DNA of 64,000 nt from positions 434,001 through 498,000 of the forward strand of contig MU385730.1 of the NCBI GenBank assembly GCA_022497155.1. The letters run 5' to 3'. Under the pieces are notes generated by a model. It saw nothing but the letters and a program-made list of their open reading frames with translations. It did no database searches and was not told the DNA's origin. Both the position numbers and the translations under genes were made by a program. Of this stretch, positions 10,573 to 21,282 are shown piece after piece. Each line of letters begins with the position of its first letter. The first letter of the stretch is position 1. The stretch is from Whalleya microplaca. Taxonomy: Eukaryota > Ascomycota > Sordariomycetes > Xylariales > Xylariaceae.

Positions 10573-11598
10573 ATGTCCACAATGTCCTCAGGAAAGAAGG
10601 TGTTCGTTCTCGGACTCGGTTTTATTGGCTGGAATGTGCTCGACTTATTAGTTAAGGAGAACTATGAAGTGACGGCCTACGTACGGCGTAAGGAGCATGC
10701 AGAGCAACTAAAAGCTTCGGGAGCATCTGAGACAGTTCTCGGGGACCTACACGACAAGTCCCAGATCACGAAGCATGCTGCATCTCACGATATCATCTTC
10801 CACATAGCTACCGCCGATGACCTCCCGAGTGTTGAAGCCATCTTAGATGCCGTTAAGCAGAGGTCTGAGAAGGGTCTCAACACAATCTACATTCACACCT
10901 CCGGGACGTCAGTGCTAGACGACAACGCGCAGGGACAAGCAAAATCAGACACAGTGTACCACGACAGCATTGCGTCAGAACTTGACTCTGTCTCAGATGA
11001 GGCACCTCATCGTCAGATTGATCTTACTATTCTCAAGGCCAAGAAGCAGCTCGGGGACAAAGTTAAGATTGCCATCGTGATCCCCCCTCTCATTTACGGA
11101 TTCAACCCTAAGCATGAAAGGCTTTCGATCCAGATCCCCACCCTAACTCGCTACGCTCTCAAAAATGGGTATTCCGGGCATATTGGCCAAGGTCTATCTG
11201 TCTGGAGCACTATTCACGTCCTTGACCTGGCGCGGGGCTACCTCACAATATTGCACCATTTGGAATCATCTCCTCCCAATAGTCCTGATCTTCAGAACCC
11301 GTATTATTTCTGTGAGAACTCAGGCGACAACGAAGTCAGTTGGAAGGAAATTGCCTTGTTCATCGGCGCTGAATTGAGTAAGGCCGGATTGATCTCCGAC
11401 CCGACGCCACGTACCATTCCACCAGATGACTACAACGACCTTTTCGGACCGGAGAACAGTGGCGGAGTTGTCGGCAACAACAGCCGCAGTCGAGCAGTAC
11501 GGCTACGGGCACTAGGCTGGAAGCCTGTTGAGAAGAGTTGGAAAGAGAGTTATGTGCAAGACGAGCTTCCCGCAATTCTGAGGAACTACGGATCATAA
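10573..11598 (+). CDS. atypical extended SDR / NAD-dependent epimerase-dehydratase family protein
   Basis: A single-exon, complete 341-residue protein. Residues 9-16 hold the Rossmann dinucleotide motif VLGLGFIG (G-x-G-x-x-G), followed by the alternating strand-helix pattern of an extended short-chain dehydrogenase. The middle contains an I-H-T-S-G-T stretch (about residues 107-112), where the family's active-site Ser/Thr usually lies, and an I-P-P-L-I-Y-G motif (about 174-180) typical of the epimerase/dehydratase group. I cannot find the canonical Y-x-x-x-K pair, so this is probably an atypical member and may be a reductase of unknown substrate. Two close ATGs (10573, 10582) are possible starts; the first is used. 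It is the gene nearest the transposon island and runs alone on the plus strand. Confidence 0.85.
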   Translation: MSTMSSGKKVFVLGLGFIGWNVLDLLVKENYEVTAYVRRKEHAEQLKASGASETVLGDLHDKSQITKHAASHDIIFHIATADDLPSVEAILDAVKQRSEKGLNTIYIHTSGTSVLDDNAQGQAKSDTVYHDSIASELDSVSDEAPHRQIDLTILKAKKQLGDKVKIAIVIPPLIYGFNPKHERLSIQIPTLTRYALKNGYSGHIGQGLSVWSTIHVLDLARGYLTILHHLESSPPNSPDLQNPYYFCENSGDNEVSWKEIALFIGAELSKAGLISDPTPRTIPPDDYNDLFGPENSGGVVGNNSRSRAVRLRALGWKPVEKSWKESYVQDELPAILRNYGS

Positions 11599-12977
11599 GA
11601 TCGATAATTGATAAGACACTAATGTCGTAGAGACAAGTGTTGTGATTCTGAGATACCATTTTGCGGGATCAATATCATTATAGCCATCTTGTATTCGAGC
11701 CGTATACATAGTTTCTATAGTAAAGCAGATAAAAAGGCGGTTGAAGTATATCTTACTTTCAGATTGTCACATAGATCATGCTCACTCTTACGGGCGTCTT
11801 GGGAGTCCAGCAAGGAGACCAAAGTGTTACGAGCTCAAGACACTAGTTTCCATGGATGGTAGTATCTGTATGGCTAGGAATGGCAGTTCAGGGACACTAT
11901 CATCCTTGGCTTGACACGACATTATACAGGTCGCGAAAAGAGGATCACACAACGTATAAATTCCTCAGTCTTGCAGCCTCTGCACCAGGACCTACCCAGG
12001 ACCTAATTCTCGATGTAGTCCTTACATGTGCTTCAGTGAAAGCAAAGGGCAATCGAGGGCAAAATATCAGGGATTTTATTATATTTGAAACTGTCACAAT
12101 AATAGGGGTATTAGTTATAGTGCCTTAAGCTTATGGATCTCGGAGCAATTATAGCCGGGGATCTTCTAAGTTGTTAGAAGATCTTTTAGATCTTAGACTT
12201 TGACATAATTCTACTTAAGTCAACTAGAGTGATCAAGGCAGCACCTAACTGATCATTGCGCACACTGTAACTGTGATAGAAACAATGCCCGGTCACCATT
12301 GAAGATATGTATTCCTGGTATAAAACTTTATGGCCACTTAATTCAATTAATGTTTAATCACTACTTTTATTTATAATATATATGTATATGTAAATCACAT
12401 GTCGGAATATATAAGGGTGATATTTATAATATATTCTATAAACTTTGTCACGATAATAGGGGTATTAAAGATCTCTTTAAAAGAGATCTTCTAAGTAACT
12501 AGAAGATCCTTCGGATCTTAGACCTTTACACAATTTTACTAGAGTGGTCATCGCAGCACCTAAATGATCATTGCACACACTGTAACTGTGATAAACTTAC
12601 TATATAAAACTATCGAAAGTTAGGTACTATGTCAATAACAATTGCCATAATATGAGATTACGTCTAATGTAATGGGAACCATGCAGTAAATGTGGAAGAT
12701 GTATTATTGATGGTCCTCCTGGGATGGAATGTTCTATTTATATGGATGGACCGATAGGTCCACTAACTATGCCAGGGAGATTCCTGACGTCCAACAAAAC
12801 GGTTTATTGCATTTTTTCCTTACATGGCCCCATCTTCCACAGCCTGACAACAGGTAAACACCACACTCTCTACCGAATAATACAAACTGACCTTCCGCAG
12901 GAGGTCAATCCGCGCTTCAGTCCTCTGGAAGACTTCGACAGCCCCTCGATCAATCAATCGCTCCACCTCACCCGGCC
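11599..12977. other. intergenic, with a duplicated non-coding repeat
   Basis: Apart from the repeat pair at 12087-12592 I see nothing here. Short open stretches (for example 11856-12128 and 12724-13029) show no domain, and the second overlaps the true first exon of the next gene in another frame. Confidence 0.5.
12087..12592. repeat. imperfect direct repeat pair (12087-12277 and 12441-12592)
   Basis: Both copies start with a TGTCAC(A/G)ATAATAGGGGTATTA block. Both contain a small hairpin built around TTCTAAGT...AGAAGATC and end in TGATCATTGC(G/A)CACACTGTAACTGTGAT. The first is about 191 bp and the second about 152 bp, with internal length differences. Non-coding; probably two copies of a decayed transposable element. 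Confidence 0.65.
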
Positions 12978-14449
12978 ATGGATGATAAACCTTCACTGTC
13001 AGCTTGGGAGTGTATATCGCTCCCACTAGCCTTCGCTCGGATAAGTATGTTGGTGTCATTGTTTCGCTACCGCTGTGCTGCGCCTCAGCTGACGGAACTG
13101 CAGCGCTTTCATTGATAACAGCGGTCTTGAGGGCCCCATTTCGAGGCAAGGGTGGGGCACCAACGTTCAAGAGATATGTTCTCTATGAGGGAATGAGATC
13201 TGTAGTAGAGAGCACCACGCTTCGTAAATACCAGTGAGTGCAATGATCCACGCTGAATATGATGCGTCCTCTCAACCTCCCGACTAGGGCCATCAACCCG
13301 TCTACGGTAGAGTCTTACACTGCCTTTGTGAAGAAGAAAGGACTCGGACCGAACATTTCCAAGTTGCCAGATGGATCTCTTGGCTGTTGGATTGGGGACA
13401 AGGCCGCAGACCTCATTGTTCTTTGGTTTCATGGCGGCGGATTCGCCTACATGGCAGGCCAAGAATACATGAAATTTTTGTCCAGTATTGTCTCTGAAGC
13501 GAGCGCAAAGAATCTGAGTATTGCTGCTTTCATACTTCAATACAGTTAGTATACCCCCTGCTGATAGAGGCATACGTGCCTATGTGGCTAACCAGGCTGA
13601 TTCAGGCGTTGCTCCCAAAGCGACCTACCCACGGCAACTAGAGCAGGCGGTCGGAACTGTCAAATTTCTCACCGAGGAGCTTGGGAAGCCATATTCCAAC
13701 GTAAGTAACTGATATTACTTCCCAATAGAAATACAGTCAACCCATAGATTTTCTCAATTCTCTCATAAATGCCTACCTCCTTTCTTCTCTTTCTGTCTGT
13801 CAGCAGCTCGAAAGTCGAAAGGGATCGATCTCTACAACATCAGACGGCCATACCATTCTTATCCCATTATCACGCCTAATGTCCGACTTTCCCCCCTTAC
13901 TAATATAAATATTCCAAGCTGCTGATAGGGGGCGATTCTGCCGGCAGTAGCCTCACAGCTGCTGTCTTGGCACACCTATCACATCCTCACCCGAGCATCC
14001 CTCCCCTCCGAAACAACGGACAGAGCTTCCGCGGGGCCCTCTTCCTTTCTTCCTGGTTGAAGTTCGACCAGTCATCGCAGTCATTCTCCAGAAATTCTCG
14101 AAAAGATTGTCTGGGCGGCCCCGGCCTGCGAAAATGGGCCAAGGCCTACATGGGTCACGCGCCGGCTGACTTTTATAATGAGCCTTTGGAAGCGCCTGCG
14201 GACTGGTGGCAGGACATTGCTGTGGGACACATTCTCATTCTCGCTGGGGAAGATGAGATTCTGCTGGATGACGCATTGCAATTCGTGCAGAAGTTGAAGC
14301 AACATAATGCCAACAAGGTTGTAGCCTTTATTTCCACTGGAGAATGCCATAATCCCCCAGTCTCGGACCGTCAGTTGGGGTTATACCACCGCGAAGGTGA
14401 AGGCGCAATGGAGAGAAGGCTTCACCAGTGGATACTCGATAGGATCTAG
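12978..14449 (+). CDS. HSL-family alpha/beta hydrolase (carboxylesterase-like)
   Basis: Five exons: 12978-13044, 13104-13233, 13288-13544, 13606-13700, 13919-14449, giving 359 residues. Residues 114-118 are the oxyanion-hole motif HGGGF. The nucleophile elbow is G-D-S-A-G at 188-192 (Ser190). Asp295 in G-E-D-E and His327 in G-E-C-H fit the rest of the triad. This is the order of hormone-sensitive-lipase-type esterases, here with a hydrophobic N-terminus that could anchor it to a membrane. The start ATG at 12978 gives an N-terminus (MDDKPSLSAWECISLPLAF) of the family type. Intron 1 has an exact GTATGT donor. Its acceptor could be 13088, 13103 or 13121, all in phase; 13103 fits the family best. 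Intron 4 is unusually long (218 bp) and ends after a TACTAAT branch site. The substrate is unknown. Confidence 0.85.
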
Positions 14450-15599
14450 GCTTAGGAGCCCTTCGTTTTTGAGAGTGACAGGTGTGAATGTAGCGTAGAA
14501 GCGGGCCAGGCCGTCTTGAGAGGCTTGACTTCACTCGTGATTTATAACACATACACTTGGAATTTGTCTATTGCTCTTCGAGATAGAAGTACCAAGAATT
14601 AGTCGATCACCAAATCTATCCTCATTCAAGCTACGCAGCTATCTATCTAGACGTCCGATTCCACCAGGATGACTAAGAGCTGTGTAGCAGCACTGCGTAG
14701 ATAAGTCGTCAGTTATGCAGTCGAGAACATGACAGAAGCAGTCCCTCGTATGTGCTTTGATTTCTTCCAACACACCCGCCGAAGAATAGTCAAAGACTGC
14801 GCTGGCCCCGTAAGATCTGACCATCAAGAAATTCTTGGGCGAACACATCGCAATGGGATCTAGCCCACATCTATGATATACTAAGTTTTATGCAATAACC
14901 CATCGGACTTTAAGACGGGCCTCACAGTTTTAATAATTGTATAGTCATAATTCCGCATGAAGTACTCCCACCATACACACCAAGGCGGTAATTACTTCGA
15001 TGGAAGGCTTGTCAGGGGTCGCGGTGATGCCCAACGAGCCCCAAGGACCTGACAAGGGCAATTCAGACTCAATGATGTGAGCTATAAGCACCGTAATAAT
15101 AACAGATTTCACAGTGAAATTAGCCGTCTCGGCTACCTATGGCAATAGAGAATCGAAACAAAGAGAAATTTCACCTACGAAGAATGGCCACAGTAAAATC
15201 CTGCCCACATACCTGCCACATAGAGGTACGTGTATTACATTGTCAACAGCCCTATAAAATCCCTGCCAGGGCAGAGGCAGGAGTCTGCACAATCTTCTTT
15301 GACACTACTGACGCTGGTGCCGGATGCGGTTGGACCGGGCTCCCGTCTCAGGAGGCCTTCGCGGTAATTATGGCAGCATTGGATCAAACAAACCACCAAG
15401 ATGACACACTAGGTCGATACGGGATGCCTTACATCTTCTTGGCATATACAATTCAGAGAACGAGTGTCGCATCCTTGAAGTCTGGGCGCACCGAAACCTC
15501 GTTAGTCATGGACATTTTTCTCTGAGAGGTGGCAGCACATATGCAGCACATCATGCAGCGCATTGGCAAATCACAATTTGGTTTGAACTCGGCAGATAT
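14450..15599. other. intergenic, containing an enoyl-reductase relic
   Basis: The only recognisable content is the decayed reductase at about 14639-15060. A 128-codon open stretch on the plus strand (15139-15525) has no domain and I discount it. Confidence 0.5.
14639..15060 (-). pseudogene. decayed medium-chain (trans-acting) enoyl reductase fragment
   Basis: On the minus strand 15000-14926 encodes a Rossmann segment with V-Y-G-G-S-T-S-C-G, the NADPH-binding pattern of LovC-like trans-enoyl reductases (V-Y-G-G-S-T-A-T-G). A 55-bp GT-AG intron (14925-14871) joins it in frame to 14870-14639, which reads C-S-P-K-N-F...V-R-S-Y-G-A-S-A-V-F-D-Y and V-L-D-C-I-T, again conserved in that family. Upstream, 15060-15000 still resembles the preceding linker, but the frame slips by two bases next to the glycine motif. 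The C-terminal third and a credible N-terminus are missing. The gene is therefore dead. In intact clusters such reductases work with a polyketide synthase. Confidence 0.7.
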
Positions 15600-16675
15600 T
15601 CACCGACCATTCCATGCCTTCTCGATCAACTGCTCGATCCTCAGCGGCGGTTCCGTCTTCCCATCAAAGGCCGCTATCAAGTCAAGGCCTTCGCTGCTTT
15701 CGAAGTCGTACGCGCCCAGCGCCATCGATGTTCCAATATCCACCATCAAAGCAGAGAGCTGCTCTGCCCCGCCGGGGAAATTCTCAGCAAAGGGATCGCC
15801 GCTCTCAAGAAGCGACGTCCGGCTGTTCCTCATTTCCTCTACGGACACATATTCCACCGTGAGCTTGCGACCAAGGTTCTTCTCGATGAGACCGACGAGC
15901 TGATTTTCGGTGAGCCGCGATGCCATGATCTTCAGCACTTTGGGCCACTGGTCTAACTCGAGTGCCAGAGCTGTGTATCTCGCTACGTCCTTGGTATATG
16001 ACATGACGCAATAGGCATTGCCATCGCCGGATACGGTCACGGTGTTGTTCACCTCGTCAAACCATCCTGGAAGCGGTCGAAGGTGCGTCTCGATGTAAGG
16101 CACCCCGTAGTAGTCCATGAACATGCCTACGTAGATGTACGTAAACTCGAGGCTCGTCTTCTCGAGTTCCCTCCGCGCGGCCTGGTGGAAGCGCTTCTCG
16201 GGATACGGGAGAATGTCGTCGCCGAGGTCGTAATCGATGTTGAACTCGGACGGGATAAAACGCTTGACAGAAGATGCCTTATCTGCCGCGCGGATGAGCC
16301 GGATCTGGACGTCACTGGCAGATTCGAAGTCGACCCCTAGCGTGCATATGACGGTGTGCACGTTGTGTTCCGTGAACAGCTTAGCTAAGTCCTCCTCAGA
16401 GCTGTAATCTGTCTGTATTATAGAGCCGTACTGTCTGCCTGTGATGGGAGATAGTCGCAGATTGACTTCTTCAGGGACCTGAAGTTGTGTCAATGTGATA
16501 TCAAATTGTGATTGAAGGTGCGGACTTGAGCATTTGACTACTCAGCTGATATTGAATAATGGAAACAAACCTTGCGTGAGAGCACGTAGACTTCATGTCC
16601 TCCTCTCTTCAGAAGGGCGTCGACGACGAGTCTCCCTAAGTCGCCACTGCCTCCAGCCACGGCGACAACGACCAT
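15600..16675 (-). CDS. NmrA-like / isoflavone-reductase-like NAD(P)-binding oxidoreductase
   Basis: Two exons: 16675-16571 and 16478-15600 (intron 92 bp, GTTTGT...TTCAG), 327 residues. The first exon, in a different frame, supplies the nucleotide-binding N-terminus: M-V-V-V-A-V-A-G-G-S-G-D-L-G-R, a G-x-x-G-x-x-G motif. The rest has the family pattern: V-I-C-T-L-G after the second strand, K-R-F-I-P-S-E-F near residues 109-116, and T-Y-I-Y-V-G-M-F-M-D-Y-Y in the substrate region. Members either reduce small aromatic substrates (isoflavone or pinoresinol reductases) or sense NADP without catalysis (NmrA). The gene is divergent to the FAD monooxygenase at 18064, sharing a 1.4-kb intergenic region. 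Confidence 0.88.
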
Positions 16676-18063
16676 TTCGAATCAATTGGTGTAAGAAACT
16701 TACATAGGCTAGCCCAAGGGAATTGCTTATCAAATGTTCCTGTATACTCTGTACGTCATGAGGCGGGGAAGGGGGGCACGATGTAAAGGTATGGGCCTCA
16801 AAGACAGCTTTGCGGCTACATTTGGCGGCAGATGTTGTACTGACAAGGACATATACACGAGACGTCGGCCAACAAGGTTTTATTCCGGATGTCTGCCTAT
16901 TCTGGAGAGAGTCACGAGTTACGGACCAACTGTTTGGAGAGTTCTGGCCCAACCACAACCAACTTCTAACAACTGCTTCACGTATCTAAAGACAATGTTT
17001 GAGTTCCCTGATAGTCAGTGGTAAGCCTACCTATCATGCAGACACTGCAGACGGTGTTTCGGAGACCATCAAGGTGCGTACACTGCGCCCCCTGCAATAA
17101 TGTTATTCAGTAATTCTTGTAGTGAACTTATGAGAAATGTATTTTTCTTACAAATCTGGCTTCAGAATACTTCAAGCGGTCTGTTTATATTGAAACGTTG
17201 CCTTGTAGCGGACGTTTCCCGCGTGTATCTCTCCACCACGGAATTGAAAATCATTACAGGGGGCGCAGTGTACGCACCTTGATGGTCTCCGAAACACCGT
17301 CTGCAGTGTCTGCATGACTGGGGAAAGATCCCGTACGAAGGCCGCGCCGAGGGTCGTGAGATATCCGGATTACTTTGCCGTTGGTCTTGATCTTAGCGAT
17401 AAGCTACATCGGCTCAATAATGACCTTGTAGGCTATCAAGATAAGGCAAGAGAAGGCAAGATACCAAGCTGCAATTGAGGATCTCCCTCATGATTGAGGC
17501 ATTATCGGAAGTGTCGATGAACGTCTGTTCAGCTGCACGTGTGAGGCCTCGATACCCCCTTTTCAGCCGCTGGCGCCGCAGCTGATTTATCACGAGCAGC
17601 AGGAGTCTCAGTGTCTAATGTCTCCCTGCAAAAGCTAGGTACTTGAGTTATATGCGACTCTTGTTGACTATTTCAGAACGGTACCGTGTTGCTTGGCCAC
17701 CTAGGTTCACCTCCTTACACTCCTATTCTCGATAGGTGTATATGTACTAAAGAGCAGTCCGCTGTTATCCTGTGGGGCGAGTCGCATCGGCTATGGGCCT
17801 TGGATTATATGTTGATTGGCCGCCCCAATCGATGCTTGTATTGCGGAGCTTCGCATATCACGGAAATATTCAACCAATACGGTGTCTAGCCTAGGTACGT
17901 ATCGGTACATTCGACTTTATGGTGTTCATCTAGCTGGAGGTGCATATACATACGTGCTTCCTCAGATCGCGGCCACGATATGACGTAGATTATAGATGTG
18001 CCGAGCAAGTTAATTGATCTCTCTCTCTCTCTCAATTGGTTTTGTCGCTGTTAGAACATCAAT
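16676..18063. promoter_or_regulatory. shared divergent intergenic region of the reductase and monooxygenase genes
   Basis: 1388 bp between two divergent start codons. It contains a 282-bp inverted-repeat element (17035-17316). A CT-rich run (TCTCTCTCTCTC near 18019-18032) lies just upstream of the monooxygenase ATG, as is common in fungal promoters. No transcription-factor site is claimed. Confidence 0.5.
17035..17316. mobile_element. inverted-repeat (MITE-like) element, 60-bp arms
   Basis: 17035-17094 and 17257-17316 are inverted complements over 60 bases with no mismatch that I can find, separated by 162 bp. The arms begin CATGCAGACACTGCAGACGG. No convincing target-site duplication is visible at the ends, so the exact family and boundaries are open. 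No protein is encoded. The near-perfect arms suggest a recent insertion or selection for the hairpin, and they escaped the RIP seen at the left of the window. Confidence 0.8.
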
Positions 18064-19550
18064 ATGGCTTCGAATTCAGGCGAGCCCCTCCGGGTCGTCA
18101 TTGTTGGCGCCGGTTTCTGTGGCTTGACCGCGGCTATCGAATGCAAACTCCGGGGCATGCACCCCATCATAGTTGAGGCGTACCCTGGCCCTAGCTCTCA
18201 TGGCGATCTCCTCGACTTCGTGCCTAATGCCGGGCGCATCTTCAACACGTGGGATGGCGGCAAGGTAGGCAAGGCCATGTTCGACGCCGGCGTGAATGCG
18301 GCAAAAACACTAGATTTCTACAATCAGGACAACGTTCTGCTGCGCAAAGACCCATGGCCGCAAGGCCTCGAACTCGAAGGCACCTTCGCGGGGCACCGCG
18401 GCGCAATGCACCGTATTATTTATGAATACGCAGAAAGAATAGGTGTAGAAATCCGTGCCGGGCAAAAGGTGGTGGACTACCTGGATACAGATGCGGAACG
18501 GGGTGTTGTCACCGAGGCTGGCGAGAAGGTCCTCGGAGACGTGGTCCTCGCTTGCGATGGCCCCCGATCCCTAGCCCGGTCCAAGGTCCTTCACCTACCT
18601 GAGAGTAGAGTAAACAGCGGCTATGCTATCTTTCGAGCCTTCTTCACCGTATCAGACGAGATGCGGAAGAACCCCTATTTGAGTGAATTCGCGAAGGAAG
18701 ACGAAGATACAACCGTCTTCTGGGTGGGACCAGACATGCACGGGTTTATTTACACCTGGAACAACGGACAGTAAGTGCCCCTTCTTTTTTATGCCGGATC
18801 GCTTCCGAAGTTCTCGGGGTTCTCTTGCTCACTGTACACCATAGGGACTGCGCCTGGGTGCTGACTCATCTGGATGATGCCGATATTGGCGAGTCTTGGT
18901 CGTTCCCCGGAAAGAAGGAGGACGTCCACAAATATCTCGCCAGAGCCGGCTTCCCCCGCGTCTGGACGGAGGTGGTCAACCTTACCCCTGAGGAACGACT
19001 CGTTGATTACAAGCTTGTGTGGAGAGACCCATTACAGACCTGGCTTTCCGAGTCGAAGCGCTGTGCCGTCCTGGGTGACGCGGCACACTGTCACCTGCCG
19101 ACCTCCGCACAGGGGGCGTGTATGGCGGTCGAAGATGCTGCCACGGTGGCGATATGCCTAGAAAAGGCCAAGGGAGACGTCCCCCTTGCCCTTCAAGTTT
19201 TTGAGCGCATCCGTTTCAACCGGTCACACGTCATTCATCAAGCCTCGATATCTACACGCAACATCTACCACAAAAACAACTGGACCAAAGAAATGGTCGA
19301 CAAGAATCCGAGCTCCCTTGTCATGCCCCTATTCGACTGGATCATTGACTTCGATGCTCAAAAGACCGCCGAGGAGAACTACGATCGCTTGGCCCAAGAT
19401 GTAAAGAGTGGACGGAAAGGGACTATCGAGGAGTTGTCGCTCCCTGCAGGGGGAGATTATAGCTGTATGGACTTGCAGGAGGATGAACCGGCCAATTTTT
19501 CTCACGATTCAACGCCGCGAAAGGCTGCGAAATGGCTGTTTTCACGGTAG
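18064..19550 (+). CDS. FAD-dependent monooxygenase, salicylate-hydroxylase-like
   Basis: Two exons, 18064-18770 and 18845-19550 (intron 74 bp, GTAAGT...CATAG), giving 470 residues. The FAD fingerprints are all present: G-A-G-F-C-G at 15-20 (G-x-G-x-x-G), A-C-D-G-P at 163-167 (the DG motif) and L-G-D-A-A-H at 312-317 (the GD motif). The protein belongs to the group A aromatic hydroxylases (PF01494 type), which use NAD(P)H and oxygen to hydroxylate, and sometimes decarboxylate, aromatic or related rings. Length is normal for the family. It is divergent to the NmrA-like gene and convergent with the RidA-like gene 0.5 kb downstream. The substrate cannot be deduced. Confidence 0.92.
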
Positions 19551-20030
19551 AATTGGCCATGTTAAAGGGCTATCATGACATAGTAAGATATTAAGCCTGT
19601 ATTATTCGTGCCGCATTCCTGAGTAGAATTATCATTCTATTGTAACTAAAAAGTGTACTAGATCATGTATAAAAGCGCATATGTTAGATGTCCTCAACTC
19701 CCAGGTATGATTTCCAGCTGAATATTACGTATTGTGAAGTATATGGCCTCGTAAAGTGAAAGCTATTCAATGTGTGTGTGTGTAAGGCGATTAAGCATAT
19801 ACGACATCTGGCCATGCTCTCTATTTCTACTTACCACGGGTTTTTTTTTTTTTTCTTTTTTTTTTTTGGTTCGTTTTTTTGATTCCCTCAATTGACATTT
19901 CTTCATCACTAGCTATGACATCTCGATCATATTATTTAAACATCGCCACAGCAAAGATGAGACTCATGGAAACATAGTCATTATACTATGGAACTGTAGA
20001 GGCAGAAGGCTTCTCAATATTTTTAAGATG
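19551..20030. other. convergent intergenic region with a T-rich tract
   Basis: Holds a (GT)n run near 19770-19782 and an almost uninterrupted T tract at 19840-19880. This is the 3' side of two convergent genes. No gene is seen. Confidence 0.5.
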
Positions 20031-20562
20031 TTAATTTGGTAAGAATGCCTCAACCGTAACTTCCAAGTGTAGTTTAGGGTCGAACAAGGCCTTAACCTCC
20101 ACGCCAGTCCAAGCAGGCTTGGTATTCTTTAGATATTTCCTTGCAGTGCCCACGACCGCGCCGATGACATCTGCTTTACTGTCGTGAACCTCGAATGTCT
20201 TGACCTGAATATGGGCGAGTACGGTTAGTTTATGGGCAGTCTCTTCGTAGTTTTACAAAGCAGTGCCGCAGAAGTTGCAACAAACTCACCGAGTAGACGT
20301 ATTCCCAGGCATCCTCTCCCAGTCCTGCTGCCTTCAAGGCGCGGCCGGCATGTTCGAATGCCTCGTTCACCTCTTCTTCCACATTTTCTGGGATAGTTCC
20401 ATCGTCTCTAATGCCGACTTGCCCTCCCACGATGATCTTCCTCGCATTGGCGGGTACAATGACAGCATGCGAAAGGCCGAACATCTCGGCAGCCTGTTCC
20501 CCTCCTGCCCAGTTAACAAACTTGAAGCCATGAGCCTCCAATTTGGACCGAGAGTCACCCAT
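20031..20562 (-). CDS. RidA/YjgF/UK114-family protein (enamine/imine deaminase-like)
   Basis: Two exons, 20562-20290 and 20204-20031 (intron 85 bp, GTGAGT...TTCAG), 148 residues. The N-terminal half has the family's strand-helix order with G-G-Q-V-G-I-R-D-D-G after the second strand. The C-terminal half contains K-P-A-W-T-G-V-E-V-K-A-L and ends L-E-V-T-V-E-A-F-L-P-N, close to the standard C-terminal signature, in which an arginine usually stands near the T-x-V; the usual R is not obvious here. RidA proteins hydrolyse reactive enamine/imine intermediates, and in several fungal and bacterial catabolic clusters they deaminate ring-cleavage products. The placement between an aromatic hydroxylase and a P450 suggests a pathway role and not housekeeping. 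Confidence 0.88.
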
Positions 20563-21282
20563 GTTGCCCAGAGTTTGGAATTAATTGCTTAGTAAAGTCG
20601 GCTCTGTGAAGAGAAATAGCTGATGTCCTAAAAGTGGCACTGTCGTAGCCTACTGATCATCATGTTATTTGTACGTTTCCCAACTTGGGTTGTCTAAGCT
20701 GCTTCAGGTCTATTAATCCGGAGGGGAAAGTATGAATACATAATAGAAACCCCCGATAATGAAATAATCCGCATGTCCTCTAGGAGTCGAGTTTATGTTC
20801 AGCTCAAAGCACAAGATGGCTATTTCCACTCCCCAGCTATACGTAGTACTATCGGTATGGTCCACCCAATAGTGGATATAGTATACGATAGCCTAATGGC
20901 CCCCCTTTCCCCGCCTCTAATAGTAACGCCGGCGTAAGCGTAGAAGAACAAGTTGTATTGTAAGTGGGGGTCTAGCTAATGATAATCTAAGGAATTTCGG
21001 AGCTGGTCAAGTCAGTGATTTCCCCTCATAGCCAAACGTACTCCTGTATACAACGTACTAGCACTGATAAGGCTGCAAGGCTATATGTCTCCTTTATTAT
21101 ACTCGGTTCACAGTCAGAATGACCATGTCGGTCGACACGTAGCGACAATATCAGTGCATTGGCGTGGATAATTGTGATGCGAAGGGAAATTACGAGATAC
21201 TGGAATTTGCGATAATGGGAGGCATATTGTTCAAATAAATTTTGTGAAGTGCGTGTGTACTGTAACCAAACTACGGCTAGGG
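20563..21282. other. intergenic, no supported gene
   Basis: Promoter side of the RidA-like gene and 3' side of the P450 gene. I see no reading frame or repeat worth reporting. Confidence 0.5.

Noticed and set aside
15139..15525. 128-codon plus-strand frame between the reductase relic and the NmrA-like gene
   Set aside because: I tried to read it as part of the decayed reductase on either strand and found no matching motif.
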